The position numbers and the translations under genes are program-made. 64,000 nucleotides of DNA from Linderina pennispora (Eukaryota; Kickxellomycota; Kickxellomycetes; Kickxellales; Kickxellaceae): assembly GCF_002104995.1 (NCBI RefSeq), contig NW_024468256.1, positions 578,001 to 642,000 on the forward strand. The letters are read 5' to 3'. Every line of letters starts with the position of its first letter. The stretch's first letter is position 1. Of this stretch, positions 41,799 to 54,004 are shown piece by piece. Under the pieces are notes generated by a model. The model was not told the DNA's origin. It did not search any database and saw only the letters and a program-made list of their open reading frames with translations.

Positions 41799-43834
41799 TG
41801 TCAACCTAGCGCTGATTCTGGATGAGCCAGCGACTGCTGAGCAAAGCGTCCCGGATATGCATGGCGAGACGGACGATCCAATCTGCCGACTGTGCTCGCA
41901 AGCGTGCGTCAACGCTGCAGGAGCACTCGGCGCTGGCCGCTTCAGGTACTGTGTTTCCGCGGCGTCGGATGAGCGGTCTCATCGACGATGTGAGAGCGGC
42001 TCAGCGTGGCAGCGGTGCGCGCAAGGCATCGCTGCACCAGCCTAGATTCAATTGAATATACAACATTTGATATGTCGCCATGGCATCCTACTCACGCTGT
42101 ACTATCTGTCAGGACCAAGTCCCTGTTGAAAGTGCCACTTGAGACTGGTTATTTTCTGGAGATTTCGGAGACTGTTTATTCCAGACGCCCAGTCGCGCCT
42201 CCACAGAGTGGCCTTCTCAGTGTCTGCCCGCTTTTTGTCGGTCTGAATCGTTCTAGATGCACTCTGCCCAGGTGCTAGATCCGCATTTGGCAACACAGCG
42301 TGTTGGTTCCCAACGGAAATCTGCTTCGCCAAACGTGCCACGCAAAGCAGAGCTGCAGCAGAGTCACCGCGCTAAGCACAAATTAGTTACTGCTGCTGGC
42401 TGAATAGGACGCATTTCTCAACCAATTCCATTGTATTTGGCACCGCGGCGAGTGCATCCCGCGCCAATGGATCGGCTTAGCTCGTGGATCGCGGAGCACT
42501 CCCCACTGAAATTACAGCTAAAACAAACCGTTGCGAAAACGAGTCCGCTCCTCCGTAAGCACCCGAATATGCTGGTGCGCAAGATGATAACCCGCACATT
42601 GTACAGGTACGGCGGACCATTCCTCTTCCTTGTGCTCTATTCTGTGGCCACAAGCGAATCCCTCGCTCCTCCCAAGTGACATCGCCGACTCGAAAAATAG
42701 AATAACCAGGTACTGGCTGGTTGGCACGTCGGGCATCAATTCCAAGCAGCGACACGACCAGCGTGCAACAAAGAATTGCACGGATGGGATCCACGGACCT
42801 ATTCTGACATATGGGCATGTACATTGTAAGTCTGAGCTCATGTATATTGGCTTCCCTTACCACTCTAGCTCTTTTAGCTGTGTGCTGATGCCCGCAAGTA
42901 ATAATATTAATCTGAATCTATTTACTGTTTTCGAACGGAGACTACTCCAGGCTACTCCAACAAGCACCACAGAGAAAATCGTAATGCAGTTGGATAGACT
43001 GATGGGCTATTTGCTCTACTGAGGCAACCTGAGCCTGTTCAGATGGTCATGTACTCATTCAAAAAAATCAGACCACGCTCATCTACAACCTTGCCAGAAT
43101 GAATCACTACATTCAGTGGAGCAGCAGGCAGCCTAATCAGTTTAGAGTAGTGAATGCCTGACAACCATCCCGTACTGTGCTATTGCGCCATCAGAAACCG
43201 TACCTGGGGACTGCTGAAGCGAGCACACTAGTGTATCCCTGGACTTCCACAGGATCTAATTCGTTTATTCCAATGACTCTGGTCTATAATCTGAGCACAC
43301 GCCAAAAATGCTTTCCAACCTGCGCGCCGAGCAAAATAAAGGTACAGCCACATGTACTATTATCGCCACCGATATGATCCTACGAAGAACAGCATGATCA
43401 TCCTCCACCCAGCACCGAATGGCGACAGTCCAACGACTTTTCCTAATATCCAAGGACTATAGCTCCCACACATCCCGGATCAGCGTTTATTGGCTTGTGA
43501 AGCATGAGCAAGGTTCCAGTGTGGAGCAGATATATTGGACCGAGTAGTAATTGGCGGTGGTGGGAGGCAGTCAGCAGTGGTAGAAGTCAATCGCACCCAC
43601 CATATACACTGCCTACATTAGCTGTGAATATCTCGTCAAAAATGCCGATTTGACACAGCTACAGTGGTATTTAAGGAGTGCTAGACAGAAAAAGTAGTCC
43701 GTTAATATGTTAAAAACATGGACGGCATCATGCTGAGGCCAAAAAATTCTCCAATCGGCGCGCCTTGAAGGGTGTATCCCGAATCCAGCGCTACCCGGGA
43801 CTGGCTAGACGACGTTCTCCCGACGGAAGTACTA
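41799..43834. other. Possible Rictor tail, then gene-poor DNA
   Basis: 41799-42055 may encode the last Rictor residues in shifted frames. After it, nothing with a recognisable domain on either strand. A 20-codon plus ORF at 42080-42142 contains CTIC and then stops (half-finger). Plus ORF 42467-42679 (MDRLSSWIAEHS) has one hydrophobic segment but no support. Confidence 0.4.
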
Positions 43835-44768
43835 TCAACAGACTAGGCCAGTGCGCCGGGGCATTAAATTTCTCGATGCCACCTGCTCCTCTAGTTGTCC
43901 TGGAGTATTTGATCCAGAGCTGGCACCAGCTGTAGGTGGCTGTAGGCTGCGCGCATCAGGCGACAACAGACCTGTACCTGATGCCGCAGTTCCAGATGTT
44001 GGTTGTGGGTTGATACTTCTTGAGTTACTATTTCTTTCGGAATGGAATGATAGTATGCCCATTAGAAGGCCCCTGGGTCGTATCCTCCTCGTTACCAACA
44101 TCACCAGACTTGGTTTGGTTGCCAAGTGGCCACAATCTCCCAGCAAGCTTCCCTATCCAACCCACCAGGGGCTGTGGGGTTCCTGTCTCCGTTGCCCCAT
44201 CTGTACCATTGCACAACAGGTACTCATTCTCCAGCTCTTCGTAACCAATATCGCCCTCCCGACGGAACAGACACGCAACATAGACAACCCCTGCTGGATC
44301 CCCACTATCCGTGCTCAAACACAGCCATCCATTGAACGTCCGCACATCGTGCAGCTCGCGCACCGGCACTATCACACGGCCCACAAGAGAGTCCCAGGAT
44401 TTGCCCTTGTTGAACACTGAAATCTCGACTTGGGTATTGCTATATAGGTCGTCTTTAAAGTACCCTGAGGCACTGAATCCAGGGTCGGCAGTATCCGCTT
44501 GCAGCGCGTCGCCGGCTCTCCTCTTCGCCCCAACACGTATCACTGCATGCTGCTGGAACGACTTTGTGTCGCTGGGTTTTGGCAGCGCCTTGCCCTTGAT
44601 TACACGGACGTGCAGTATCCCTTTTGGTGTGCCTCCGTCGCCAGACCCTGCCAACAACTCTGCGTCCTTATCCCAGCTCTTTCCATATTGCCCAGCGGGT
44701 CGGTGCAGCGTGTACGACCAGTCCTCGACTGTGTCCATCAGAGTGTGGAGCAATCCTTTGTCCGCCAT
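43835..44768 (-). CDS. C2-domain protein, likely frameshifted near the C-terminus
   Basis: ATG at 44768 (MADKGLLHTLMDTV). A C2 domain spans about residues 50-170: it starts GILHVRVIKGKALPK, includes VGAKRRAGDALQ and ends with VGRVIVPVRELHD and GWLCLS. The calcium-binding aspartates typical of PKC C2 loops are not all evident, so binding may be calcium-independent. In the first frame a stop follows FRKK (44028). A shifted frame continues with a Ser/Gly/Pro-rich tail to 43835 (RNSNSRSINPQPTSG), so either the protein ends at 44028 or an indel hides the tail. Role unknown; probably membrane-associated signalling or trafficking. Confidence 0.72.
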
Positions 44769-46882
44769 GGTGAACGGCCTCAATAAATAATCGCGCTATG
44801 AATGTGAGGAGTGAGGGGACAGACAAGGTTCTTTCAAGCAGGATAGCTGGGTGGAGTTGTCAAAAAAGTGACGACTAGGTATTGTCCGAGCCTTCCCTGA
44901 TTTATGTACTCTTGGGAGAAGGGGATTGACATCCTTTTGTTGCTCAACCACGCCGAGACGCATGAGTTGAGGTTGGCAGATCACTGCTGGGTTTCAAGGC
45001 ATGTAGTTCATAAATGAGGCAGAAACAATCATTTGGTTGGTGATCTGTTCAGTGGTCCATGGAGGCAACTACACGTCTTCGGTTTGTAGTCGCAAGGGTG
45101 AGGATAAACAGCGTGCCAGCCTGCTTGGCCATTGGCTGTGCAATGAGGTCCAAGAACTGATCCGTGGCACAGCCGCTGAGGCGTTCATAATTTCATCTAG
45201 CTTCTTTATTGCACTCCTGATATCCAGTCAATGTGGCTCTAAAAGCCCATAGGACCTGCTTTCAGAGCCTTTCTTCGTCCTCTCCAACACTATCTATGTA
45301 GTGCTACCTTCTATAACCAGCCAAATATTGACTAACTGATCACTCCTCACATTAAGAGATAGCAAGCACCGACACTTTGTTTTCGGTTTTCTACTGTAGG
45401 TGCTTCCAAGAACATTATGAAGAGACAAGCATACCCAGTGGCAGGCAGCTTCCTTTGACCAGACAATGAGGTATCTGCTCTTGTTTGTAAGATGATGGAC
45501 CTTAGCTGCCTAGATGAGGGCTGTCCTCGACCCGGACTGTGCCGGGCACAGCTGGTAGGCCTAGCCACTAAATAGTGGGCGGTTTAGTAGCTGGATTAGA
45601 TATTGTAATGAAGAAACAGGATATGAAATACAATAGCTACAGGTGACGAGGCGCTTGGCGACGTTTTTATTCGGTAACCACTGGCCAGTCACGATATACT
45701 CTCAGGTCGGAGTCCTGTTGCTTGGTAGGGCGCTTGTCCATGCTGAATAGCTCTTGCAAACTGTGTGGAGATATGAATATGAGTCTCTGTCAGGGGCGAT
45801 TCAGAAATAAAAGTAGTAAACGAAGGAGTTTGTTTTTCTACAGATCGCAGCCAGGGTCTTTTAAGGTTGAGAGTTGGGCCCTTCCCAGAGTCGGTGTTGC
45901 GCCATACGTTCTCACTGCAGCATGCGAGCAGACGACGGCATACACCGACCAGGTGGCACCATGAAGGCCGTAATTGGCCGCAGTACGTGGTCGTTCCAAA
46001 CGTCCGAGAAAACACGCACTCGTTGAGAGCTCCAGCTATGTACTCTTGCACATCCTTACATAAATTACAGCACAGCAGATGCAGCCTCAGCGACAAAGGT
46101 GCAGGCGGCAAGGGGCTGGGTGGCAGGTGGACGCTTGGGTATGCCTGTTGCCTTTTCTGGGCACGGTAGCAGCCACAGGAATATCACTATAGCCCTTGCC
46201 GAAGAGGCCAAAGAGAAACGGGCAGGGTGCTGCCAGAAACAAAAGTATCTGCAGGAGCGCAGAACAACACCAACCCGCACGGTCACTATTATCTAATTGC
46301 ATCCCTTGTTCACCCTATCCCTGCTCTCCGCTAAATATTTCCCGCCCGGCCCCAAGACACTTTGGTTCCGAGGGGAGGCCAGTGTCATGCACCGGCTTGT
46401 CTACCTCCGGTCCAATAAGCCTCTCGCACCATTTGCCGGAAGTGATGTGTCAGACTGGCCCAATTGGCATATACATCTTTATGCGTATTGTTTTTTCTCC
46501 ACCGCCGTTCGGAGCATGAGGGTCTACCCCGGCCAGCTTTCTCTTGCGCTGAGGTAGAAAGGGAAAAGAGCAGGTCATGGATGCACCGACACTAGCACAA
46601 GCAGTTTCTATGCACCGAGCCTTTCTGTTTGCCAGATGTTTGGTCAAGGAATGGGAAGAATGAGGCAGCTGGGAAGTGGCAGCTGGGGAAGTGGAAAAAG
46701 GGGGTGGTGGGAGACAAAGGTGCGTATATTAGAAGAACAGATCAATAGGGCTTGAGACAAATTATGCCATGTGGGTTGTATGAATGAACTGAAAAGGGAG
46801 GGACAGGGTGTGCTGGCATTGGTGCAAGGGTGCATGTTGTCCATCAGATATTCTGTAGGATAGAAGCAATGGAAAGGCTGCT
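44769..46882. other. Intergenic, no gene recognised
   Basis: About 2.1 kb. The longest ORF is minus 46111-45689 (140 codons, contains CCNLC) with no correct finger spacing and no other domain. No TATA plus micro-ORF pattern like that at 20-31 kb was evident. Confidence 0.4.
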
Positions 46883-47985
46883 TTAGGATTGTTGTTCGTC
46901 GTCATCAGGCAGCTTTAGTCTACCCTTGTTGCGTATAGGAATTGCAACTCCTTGAGCGTTGAATAGGCGCGAAAGCTCAGTCGATTCTACATTGAGCATG
47001 AAGCAGCCGAGTTAGTGTCCAGAACGTGCACGCACAGGAATCAAAGAAGGCGAGGTTGGACCGACTAGTGCCGAGCCTAAATGGGCTGAGTGCCTCTGGT
47101 AGCGGGTCTCTGCCAGCAGAACCATTCCTGCCAACTCGCTGGAGGATACCATACCGTCAACACCTGGAAAGTCGCGCATCGAGTACACTGTGAACGGATC
47201 TGAAAAGACATGGGTCAGCACCTTTGCCGAATCAACATGGTCTGACTCTGTAGACGGGATAGAAATCAGCGAGAACTGCAATGTAAATGTGCCCGCATAT
47301 CGGACGCGAATATCTGGGAAACAAAAGTAGCAGCCGTATTTCCCGCCGATCTTGATGGTATGTGCAGAAGATACCAGCGACCCGATCATGGTCTGCTGGT
47401 ACTCGGCATCACTCATGACCGGCGTATCTTCTGACACGGAGCACTCGTGCGATTTTGTTGCGTCGAACAATGTGGCGTGCACAACGAACGTCTTTTGCCA
47501 CAGTAGCCTAGAATGCAAGAAAAATGCCAATTATGCAGCAGCGAGATTAGACTAGGCAAATACTAAAAAAGCAGGTCCGGTCTTGGCATGAATGGCGTGG
47601 CGCTGCCGCTGCCAAAGAGGGGTACTGCAAATAGAGGGATAGCCATGCCTATAAAGAGGGCAGTAGCAAGGCGGAAACGAAAAATAAGGGCGTTATCTTT
47701 TCTGCAGCGCACCCAATTCTCTGGATTCGCTCTCCTTCCCAACCCAACTTTCTGGGTGCCTTCTGGGATATATCAACAATCAAAGCAATTTTCCAAAACC
47801 ACTTACTCGACATTCTCAGCACCCTCGGGTGTAGATATCTCCAGCTGCACGATAGGGCATGGGTCAATTGGCCGGCGGTCTCGTTCGCCAACGCCCATTG
47901 CTCGTGCCCGCTTCGGCTGCTGAATCAGCGTGAGTGAGTACTGCTGGTGATCTTCGTCGCCGCCAGGCGAGTCGCTATGTGTCAT
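46883..47985 (-). CDS. Velvet-domain regulator (VelB/VosA type)
   Basis: Three exons: 47985-47807, 47507-47155, 46986-46883, all GT-AG and in phase, giving 211 aa. Nearly the whole protein is one velvet domain: [27 protein letters not shown] in exon 1, then [38 protein letters not shown] and [15 protein letters not shown] in exon 2, and [20 protein letters not shown] in exon 3. Velvet proteins are fungal NF-kappaB-like DNA-binding dimers that couple development and secondary metabolism. The short length without long linkers suits a VelB/VosA-like member. Introns are 299 and 168 bp. The second donor is GTATGG; an alternative GTGTTG site six codon positions earlier fits the consensus less well. 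Confidence 0.93.
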
Positions 47986-50873
47986 TGGTATGCGCTCTTA
48001 TGTATGCGTGTCGTAGGACGGAGCCGGTGGGAATAAGCCAGGGTGAAGAAGGGAATCTGCAAGGAGAAAATGGCAGCAGCTATGACCCTTTCCCGGTCGC
48101 TGTTTATACGTTTGCTTTCCCTATCGGTGCGCCGCTCTTCAGAGGCCGGTTTGCATGAGGTGCAGTGGTGGACTAGGAGCACGAGAAAGAGCTAGGGCGA
48201 GTAGAAAGTGGGGGAATAAGAGTTTGTTAAGTGGGGCCAGGGAAGAGAGAAAGAGGGCGGCCACTGGTATGGATTTGAGGATTAGAAATTTTTTGGCGGT
48301 GGAGGGAGAAAAAGGGATAAATAGGAATAAGCCGTAAATGGCCAAAGGGCGTTCAACGAAAAGAAAAGGACACAGGTTTGGGTCAAGGCGCTCGACCTAA
48401 ATAGTTCTCATCGTGCCCTCTGCATCTGTCGACGTGGGAGCGGGAGGACGAGGATCCGAAAGAAAGGTTCGGTACGCATGACACCAGCCTGTGATAAGCG
48501 GCAAAAACGCCTGTGCATGAATCCAGACGAAAGGGGGGTAGGGCAGCCTGGCTCGTAGCCCCTAGGGATTGTGCATGGCGGTAGCACCCAGCCGTACTTT
48601 TCGCTTTTTCTTCAGATGGTTCGGTGAGCTGGCGCATTGGCGATTGCCAGCACCCATACACCCGCTCCCCAGTGTACCAGCTTCTGTACATCTCGACACT
48701 GTGGGCTGGTAGAACCGTAACGAGAATGCTTTGGCTTCTATAGAATCGGGACCAAGATGCGATGGCCAGCCAAAATTGGGCTAGAAGGCACGGGGGTTTG
48801 GTGCGACCCAACGCATCAAATGCGAGCTCAACAATGGCACGGCGGGTCATGGGTCGACGCCCAGAGTGCTGGACAATGGCCGAGCAGCTCTGCTGGCACT
48901 TGATCAATGCTGAAGTGCCAGTTGATCGGTCTGACGAATGGGTTTCTGGATAGCGGATGAGCGCGAGGTGGAAACCAAACTGCGCCAGGACCAGGGTGTG
49001 GCAGGCCACATCGCGCTTGCCGCTCTGATAAGCATGCACAGCGGCGAGAAGCAAGCCTAAAAATGACGCCTACTAAAGGTGGTGCCGTGTATTGTTTTGC
49101 ATCTGCGCTCAAGTCGGAATAGACGGCTTCCTTGAAGTCCGAGTGGCGAGGCTATTCCAAAGGCGTGGGATAATCATCAAACAAACATGAACACAGAAAA
49201 CGGATTTCGCCGACCCACTCAGAAGGCGCCGGGTAAAAAGATGCAGCCATGTGGTACAAGCGTGGCATGGCATAATCACAGCGACCAGTCTCGGTTACTG
49301 TTTCTACTACTCACGGTAAATTAAAGTTGCACTTCGAACCACACTTCCCTGGGCCGATGCGGTCGCAGAATAGCTAGGCCGGGGTAGCGGCGGGTGTAGC
49401 CGCGCAGATAGGGGGCGGCCTGAGAGGCGCGATCGTGCGCTGTGTGGTAGTGCAGGAAAATCGGCACAAAATTCCAAAGCGGGATCAGCTGATGATTGCG
49501 ATTTAGACCAGCGGTCCGAGCTGCAGGCCTTGGTCATGCCTAGCAGTCTTGGACCAAAGGTGTCGTTGCAGGAGCAGGAGCAGGAGCAGGCAGCGCAGAC
49601 GGGCATGGGCGTGTTTAGCCAGCATTCGCGGCTTCTAATAATAATGCAAGCTCCGACTCTCGCCTCCTCTCCCCCAATTCTTGAACCTCGTTGAAAATCC
49701 ATCATTTCCCGAATGCACGCTAATTCCATTCCTCTGAAAGCAGCAACAGTCCCTTTGGGTCTCCGCCGGCCCCTTTGGATTTCCTCTCTTTCCTCTACTC
49801 CTCCTAATTCCCACCCCTTTTAAATAGTTTCTTTCTAATCGTCTCCCTATTTCCTTTCACGCCTCCCCTTCTCTCCTCCTGTCACCTGTGCGCAGTAGAC
49901 GCTACAAGCTTGAAATAAACACTCCCTGGTACGTATGCTACGTGCTCTGCCTCTTGTTTAGTTTTTTTGGGGAGGGGACATGGCAGTTCGCTTGCTGTTG
50001 TTTTTGGCAGCGGTCGTGGGTTTGCGCGTGGATGTGCCTTGTGGCGCCCACTGAGTGGGTCTGTGAGCAGGCAGACGTGCGGGTTTGCCGTAGAACAGAT
50101 GGGCGGAGGCATCGATTTAGCGACGGCAGTGGCTTGTTCCCGCCTTTTTGGCTGCTGTTGTTATTGCCAGGATGCAGTGGCGATTGAGCCAGCTGGCATA
50201 TATGTAACGCCCATCACGCATGCGCTGCACGCAGCTCATTGAGACAGCCTGCTATGTTTGCCTGCGCCGCTCTTTGTCTGTTCGATCTCCATCCAAGCCT
50301 CTCCCATATATATGCTTTCGCTGGGAGATGGATTCTCGCTCGACACCCATGGGCGAGGGCCAAGTAGTGGCTCTGCTTTCTTTCTCGCTGCGCATCAATG
50401 TTTATTGACGGCAATGAGGAGAGGGGATGACCACCTGTGCGTGGGTGTGTAACCTGGCCGCGGCTGTTCCTGGTTGGTGCTGGGCAATGCGAAAAAGCGC
50501 TGGGGCTACACAGGAGGAGGCCAAATAAAAAGCAGCTGAAATGGCAGCCACAGGAGCCAAACCGGCCCAGGATTCCGCATATTCTTTTTCTCCCGCGCAT
50601 TCGCACTTTTCTTTATATTGCACTTGCAATTATCGCCTTTGTATTTATTTTCCAGCCTGCCACAGCAACACAACGGCTCGATTATTTGGCGGACCAAGCC
50701 CTTCCCCCTTCTTGTGTTTACTTTTGCACACAATTTATTTTTCACCTCTACTCGCTCAGCTATTCTACTTTACCTTCTCGTGAGAGTTGTTTTAATTTTC
50801 TCGTTTCCACTTGCCCCTCTGCATAGACAGCGTACCTTTATTTTCTAAAAACAGCTCAGTATCAACAGAAGCC
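47986..50873. other. Intergenic with G-alpha promoter and leader
   Basis: Velvet promoter at the left. A minus ORF of 223 codons (49054-48383) is open but has no recognisable domain; I do not call it. From 49780 to 49880 is a C/T-rich block with TTTTAAATAG, then AAATAAAC and a GTACGT donor-like site near 49930. This could be the start of the G-alpha transcript with an intron in its 5' leader reaching to about 50827 (inference). Confidence 0.4.
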
Positions 50874-51935
50874 ATGGGTTGCGGAGCCAGCAAAGAAGAC
50901 CTCGACGAGAAGCGGGCCAACGACGAGATTGAGCACCAGCTGCGTCGCGACCGCATGAACATGCGCAACGAGGTGAAGATGCTGCTGCTCGGTGCCGGTG
51001 AGTCTGGCAAGAGCACAATCATCAAGCAGATGAAGCTGATTCACGACGGCGGGTACAGCCGCGAGGAGCGTGAGTCGTTCAAGGAGGTGATTTTCTCGAA
51101 TGCAATTCAGTCGATGCGCGTGCTGCTGGAGGCCATGGACACGCTGCACATCCCGCTGGAGCGGGCCGAGTACCAGCTGCACTCGAATGTGATTATGAGC
51201 ATGCCCAGCCAGATTGAGGCAGACGTGCTGCCGTCAGACGTGGCCGAGGCAGTGCGGGCGCTGTGGACGGACGGCGGCGTGCAGGCGTGCTTCCGGCGGT
51301 CGAACGAGTTCCAGCTGAACGACTCGGCATCGTACTACTTTGACTCGATTCACCGCATCAGCCAGCCCGACTACCTGCCAACGGACCAGGACGTGCTCCG
51401 GTCGCGTGTGAAGACAACGGGTATCAACGAGACGATCTTCCGGGTGGGCGAGCTGACATACCGCATGCTGGACGTGGGCGGGCAGCGGTCGGAGCGCAAA
51501 AAGTGGATCCACTGCTTCGAGAACGTGACTGCGATTCTGTTCCTGGTGGCCATCTCTGAATACGACCAGGTCCTCATTGAGGACGAGACAGTCAACCGCA
51601 TGCAGGAGGCGCTGACGCTCTTCGACTCTATCTGCAACTCGCGCTGGTTCGTAAAGACCTCCATCATCCTGTTCCTGAACAAGATGGACATCTTCCGGGA
51701 CAAGCTGCCCAACTCGCCGATGAAGAACTACTTCCCCGACTACCATGGTGGCAGCGACATTGACGCTGCGTCCGAGTACATCCTGAAGCGGTTTGTGTCG
51801 CTGAACCAGTCGGATGCCAAGCAGATCTACACGCACTTTACCTGTGCCACGGACACAAACCAGATCAAGTTTGTCATGGCTGCAGTCAACGACATCATCA
51901 TCCAGACCAACCTGCGCGACTGCGGGCTGCTCTAA
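50874..51935 (+). CDS. Heterotrimeric G-protein alpha subunit (group I fungal type)
   Basis: 353 aa, intact, starting MGCGASKE: Gly2 for myristoylation and Cys3 for palmitoylation. P-loop GAGESGKST at 40-48, switch I RVKTTGI, switch II DVGGQRSERKKW, NKMD base-recognition motif, TCATDT motif, and a C-terminus CGLL with Cys four from the end, as in Gi-like/Gpa1/FadA proteins. The start was chosen at MGCG; the frame is open 21 codons upstream. It transduces receptor signals at the plasma membrane, with the G-beta-gamma partner encoded elsewhere. Codon use is highly GC-biased, suggesting good expression. Confidence 0.97.
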   Translation: MGCGASKEDLDEKRANDEIEHQLRRDRMNMRNEVKMLLLGAGESGKSTIIKQMKLIHDGGYSREERESFKEVIFSNAIQSMRVLLEAMDTLHIPLERAEYQLHSNVIMSMPSQIEADVLPSDVAEAVRALWTDGGVQACFRRSNEFQLNDSASYYFDSIHRISQPDYLPTDQDVLRSRVKTTGINETIFRVGELTYRMLDVGGQRSERKKWIHCFENVTAILFLVAISEYDQVLIEDETVNRMQEALTLFDSICNSRWFVKTSIILFLNKMDIFRDKLPNSPMKNYFPDYHGGSDIDAASEYILKRFVSLNQSDAKQIYTHFTCATDTNQIKFVMAAVNDIIIQTNLRDCGLL

Positions 51936-52628
51936 GCTCATGTTTGCTCTATTTCCCCCTGCTAATTCTTTTCTATACTGTGCCCACCAAATACCCTCCC
52001 TTTCTCCAATCCCCTTTGCCCGTTTCAGCCATCCGACAGCAAGCCCGGGTGCCCGGTGACGACATTGGGCTTACAATAGCTCCTTTCTATTACTACTCCT
52101 CCACTACCACTCTCTTCCCTACTACTCTACTCAATATACCAGCTCATCTCTGTCCCTCGTCACCCTTTGCGGCTCTGCGCACAGCATCTGGAGGCGTGAG
52201 TCCCTTCAGCCGATCAGACGCGCTTTGGCGGACGGACGGACAGGCGGACGGACCGACGCTTTTGGGTCGCTAGTCAGGTATATAATAAGTTCCGGGTTTT
52301 GCATCGATGGCGGGGGCGTCTGGCTCTGGCCACCGCCGACCGCGTGTCTGGTACACCACAAAGAGGACCAGCTGCTGCTGGCACACGCACCACTACGGCG
52401 CCAACAATCGAGCCGCGTTCTATTTTCTGCCTTTTTTGGAGTGGGCGAGGAAAAACAGGCTACAGGAAAATGGCAGCCATTTGGCGCCTTGGTCTGGTGC
52501 CCGTCACCCCACTTCATTTTCCGGCTTTTATTCCCGTCTCCTTCTCGCTCTCTCTTTTCCTACTATTGCCGAGACTTGTTTTATATAGCTTTCAAAAAAA
52601 CGTCCAACCCCCAGTTTTCGTTTCCGCA
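51936..52628. other. Intergenic; GCLM promoter
   Basis: C/T-rich G-alpha 3' region, then GGTATATAATAAG near 52278 and TATATAG near 52582 as possible GCLM promoter elements. No further gene seen. Confidence 0.4.
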
Positions 52629-53930
52629 ATGTTTGCCCGAATGAACCGCAAGCGGCAGGAGATTACGGAGAAGACACCAAAGACGCCGCGCAAGGTTGTC
52701 GTATATACCGACAACTTGATGACCTCAAAGAGCGTACGGTTCTCGACGACTGCCGAGACAGCCCAGCATGTAAGCGTCGAAGCAGAGGCAGTGGAAGGCA
52801 GGCCATGGAGGGAAACGGGGAGGGTGATACACCTGTATTAAGACTACTGCTCTTGGGGCCATTCATTCCCATTTTTGCATGTGTAGTTGGCACGGTCGCT
52901 GGCAGATACGTTGAACACGGCGCTAATTATCAGCACGTCGTTTAGATTCGACCCTGAGCTGAACATGCTGGAGATCCTAGACCCATACAATCCGCGCAAC
53001 AACATATTCACCAACGGCATCACCGACTATGAAGTGTCAGGTAGGTTGGCGTAGCCAGAGTGAGGGGAGAAGGGAAGGCGAAGGAGCACGGCAGGTGTAT
53101 TGGGCCATATGACCTAAACAAGTGCCGAAAAGCGGGCGTGGTATGCATAAATTTGATTATCTGTAGTGAAGCTGTTTCTGCTGCCAGCGGCAACCGACAC
53201 ACACAACCGGCCATCCCCGCTGTACGTGCGGCAAGCGCTGGCGTGCATACAGAAGCAACTGGGAAGTGTGAAGATCGACGAGTTCTTCACATCGTTCATT
53301 GACATTTCGTCGCCGATCACGGCGGACACGATGGAGGAGGTCAGCGACAGTGACTCTGACCCGTCAAGCGGCGGCGGCGGCGGCGGCAGCTCGGGGAAGA
53401 AGAAAAAGCACGGTGCGGGCTCGTTGCCCGACGACATGGCGCGGTATGTGAAGATCTGGCGGGTGCTGGGCAAGTTCCGGGCGTCGGGGGAGATTGGCAA
53501 AATCGGGGTCAGCGATTTCACGCTGCCGCAGCTGCAGCAGCTGATGGAGCTGTCGCAGGTCAAGCCTGACATGCTGCAGGTGAAGCTGGGGAATGACTCG
53601 TTGGCGATGGGCGAGACGCTGGACTCGGATCTGATGGATTTTGCGCGGGCACAGGGCGTGTCGCTGCGCACGCACACGGACAGCTTGGAGATCCTGACGG
53701 ACCGCACGTTCCAGAACCTGGCGAACGACTACAAGATCAACGAGCGGTTCCCGACAACCGAGGTGCCGCCGCACGGATACAAGATTGACATCATGCGGCC
53801 ACGGTGGGTGGCCAACTACAGCGTGTCGCTCAAGAACCGTGGGCTGGTGGCCAACCGTGGGTTCATCGTCATGGCCAGCTCCGACTGCGTGCTGGACCCG
53901 AACGGCATCTCGTATCCGACATTCCTGTGA
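52629..53930 (+). CDS. Glutamate-cysteine ligase regulatory subunit (GCLM)
   Basis: Three exons: 52629-52769, 52887-53040, 53167-53930, GT-AG and in frame, giving 352 aa. The aldo-keto-reductase-like GCLM fold is visible in the DSLEILTD segment, FTLPQLQQLMELSQVKPDMLQVKLGN, and DFARAQGVSLRTHTD. GCLM binds the catalytic subunit GCLC and lowers feedback inhibition in glutathione synthesis. An insertion at about residues 155-180 is Asp/Ser-rich, then Gly-rich, then KKKK, and is not family-typical. The first exon is basic with TPKTPRK. The T15 run right after the stop is part of the short gap to the convergent eIF2-alpha gene. Confidence 0.9.
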
Positions 53931-54004
53931 CTTCTTTTTTTTTTTTTTTCGTGCTTCGCTTTCTAGTTTCTTTAATGAATAAAAGCGGCTATATAATCTT
54001 AGCA

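Noticed and set aside
45689-46111. 140-codon minus ORF starting MPPAPLSLRL with CCNLC
   Set aside because: Thirteen residues later is Cys, not His; no other domain or promoter signature.
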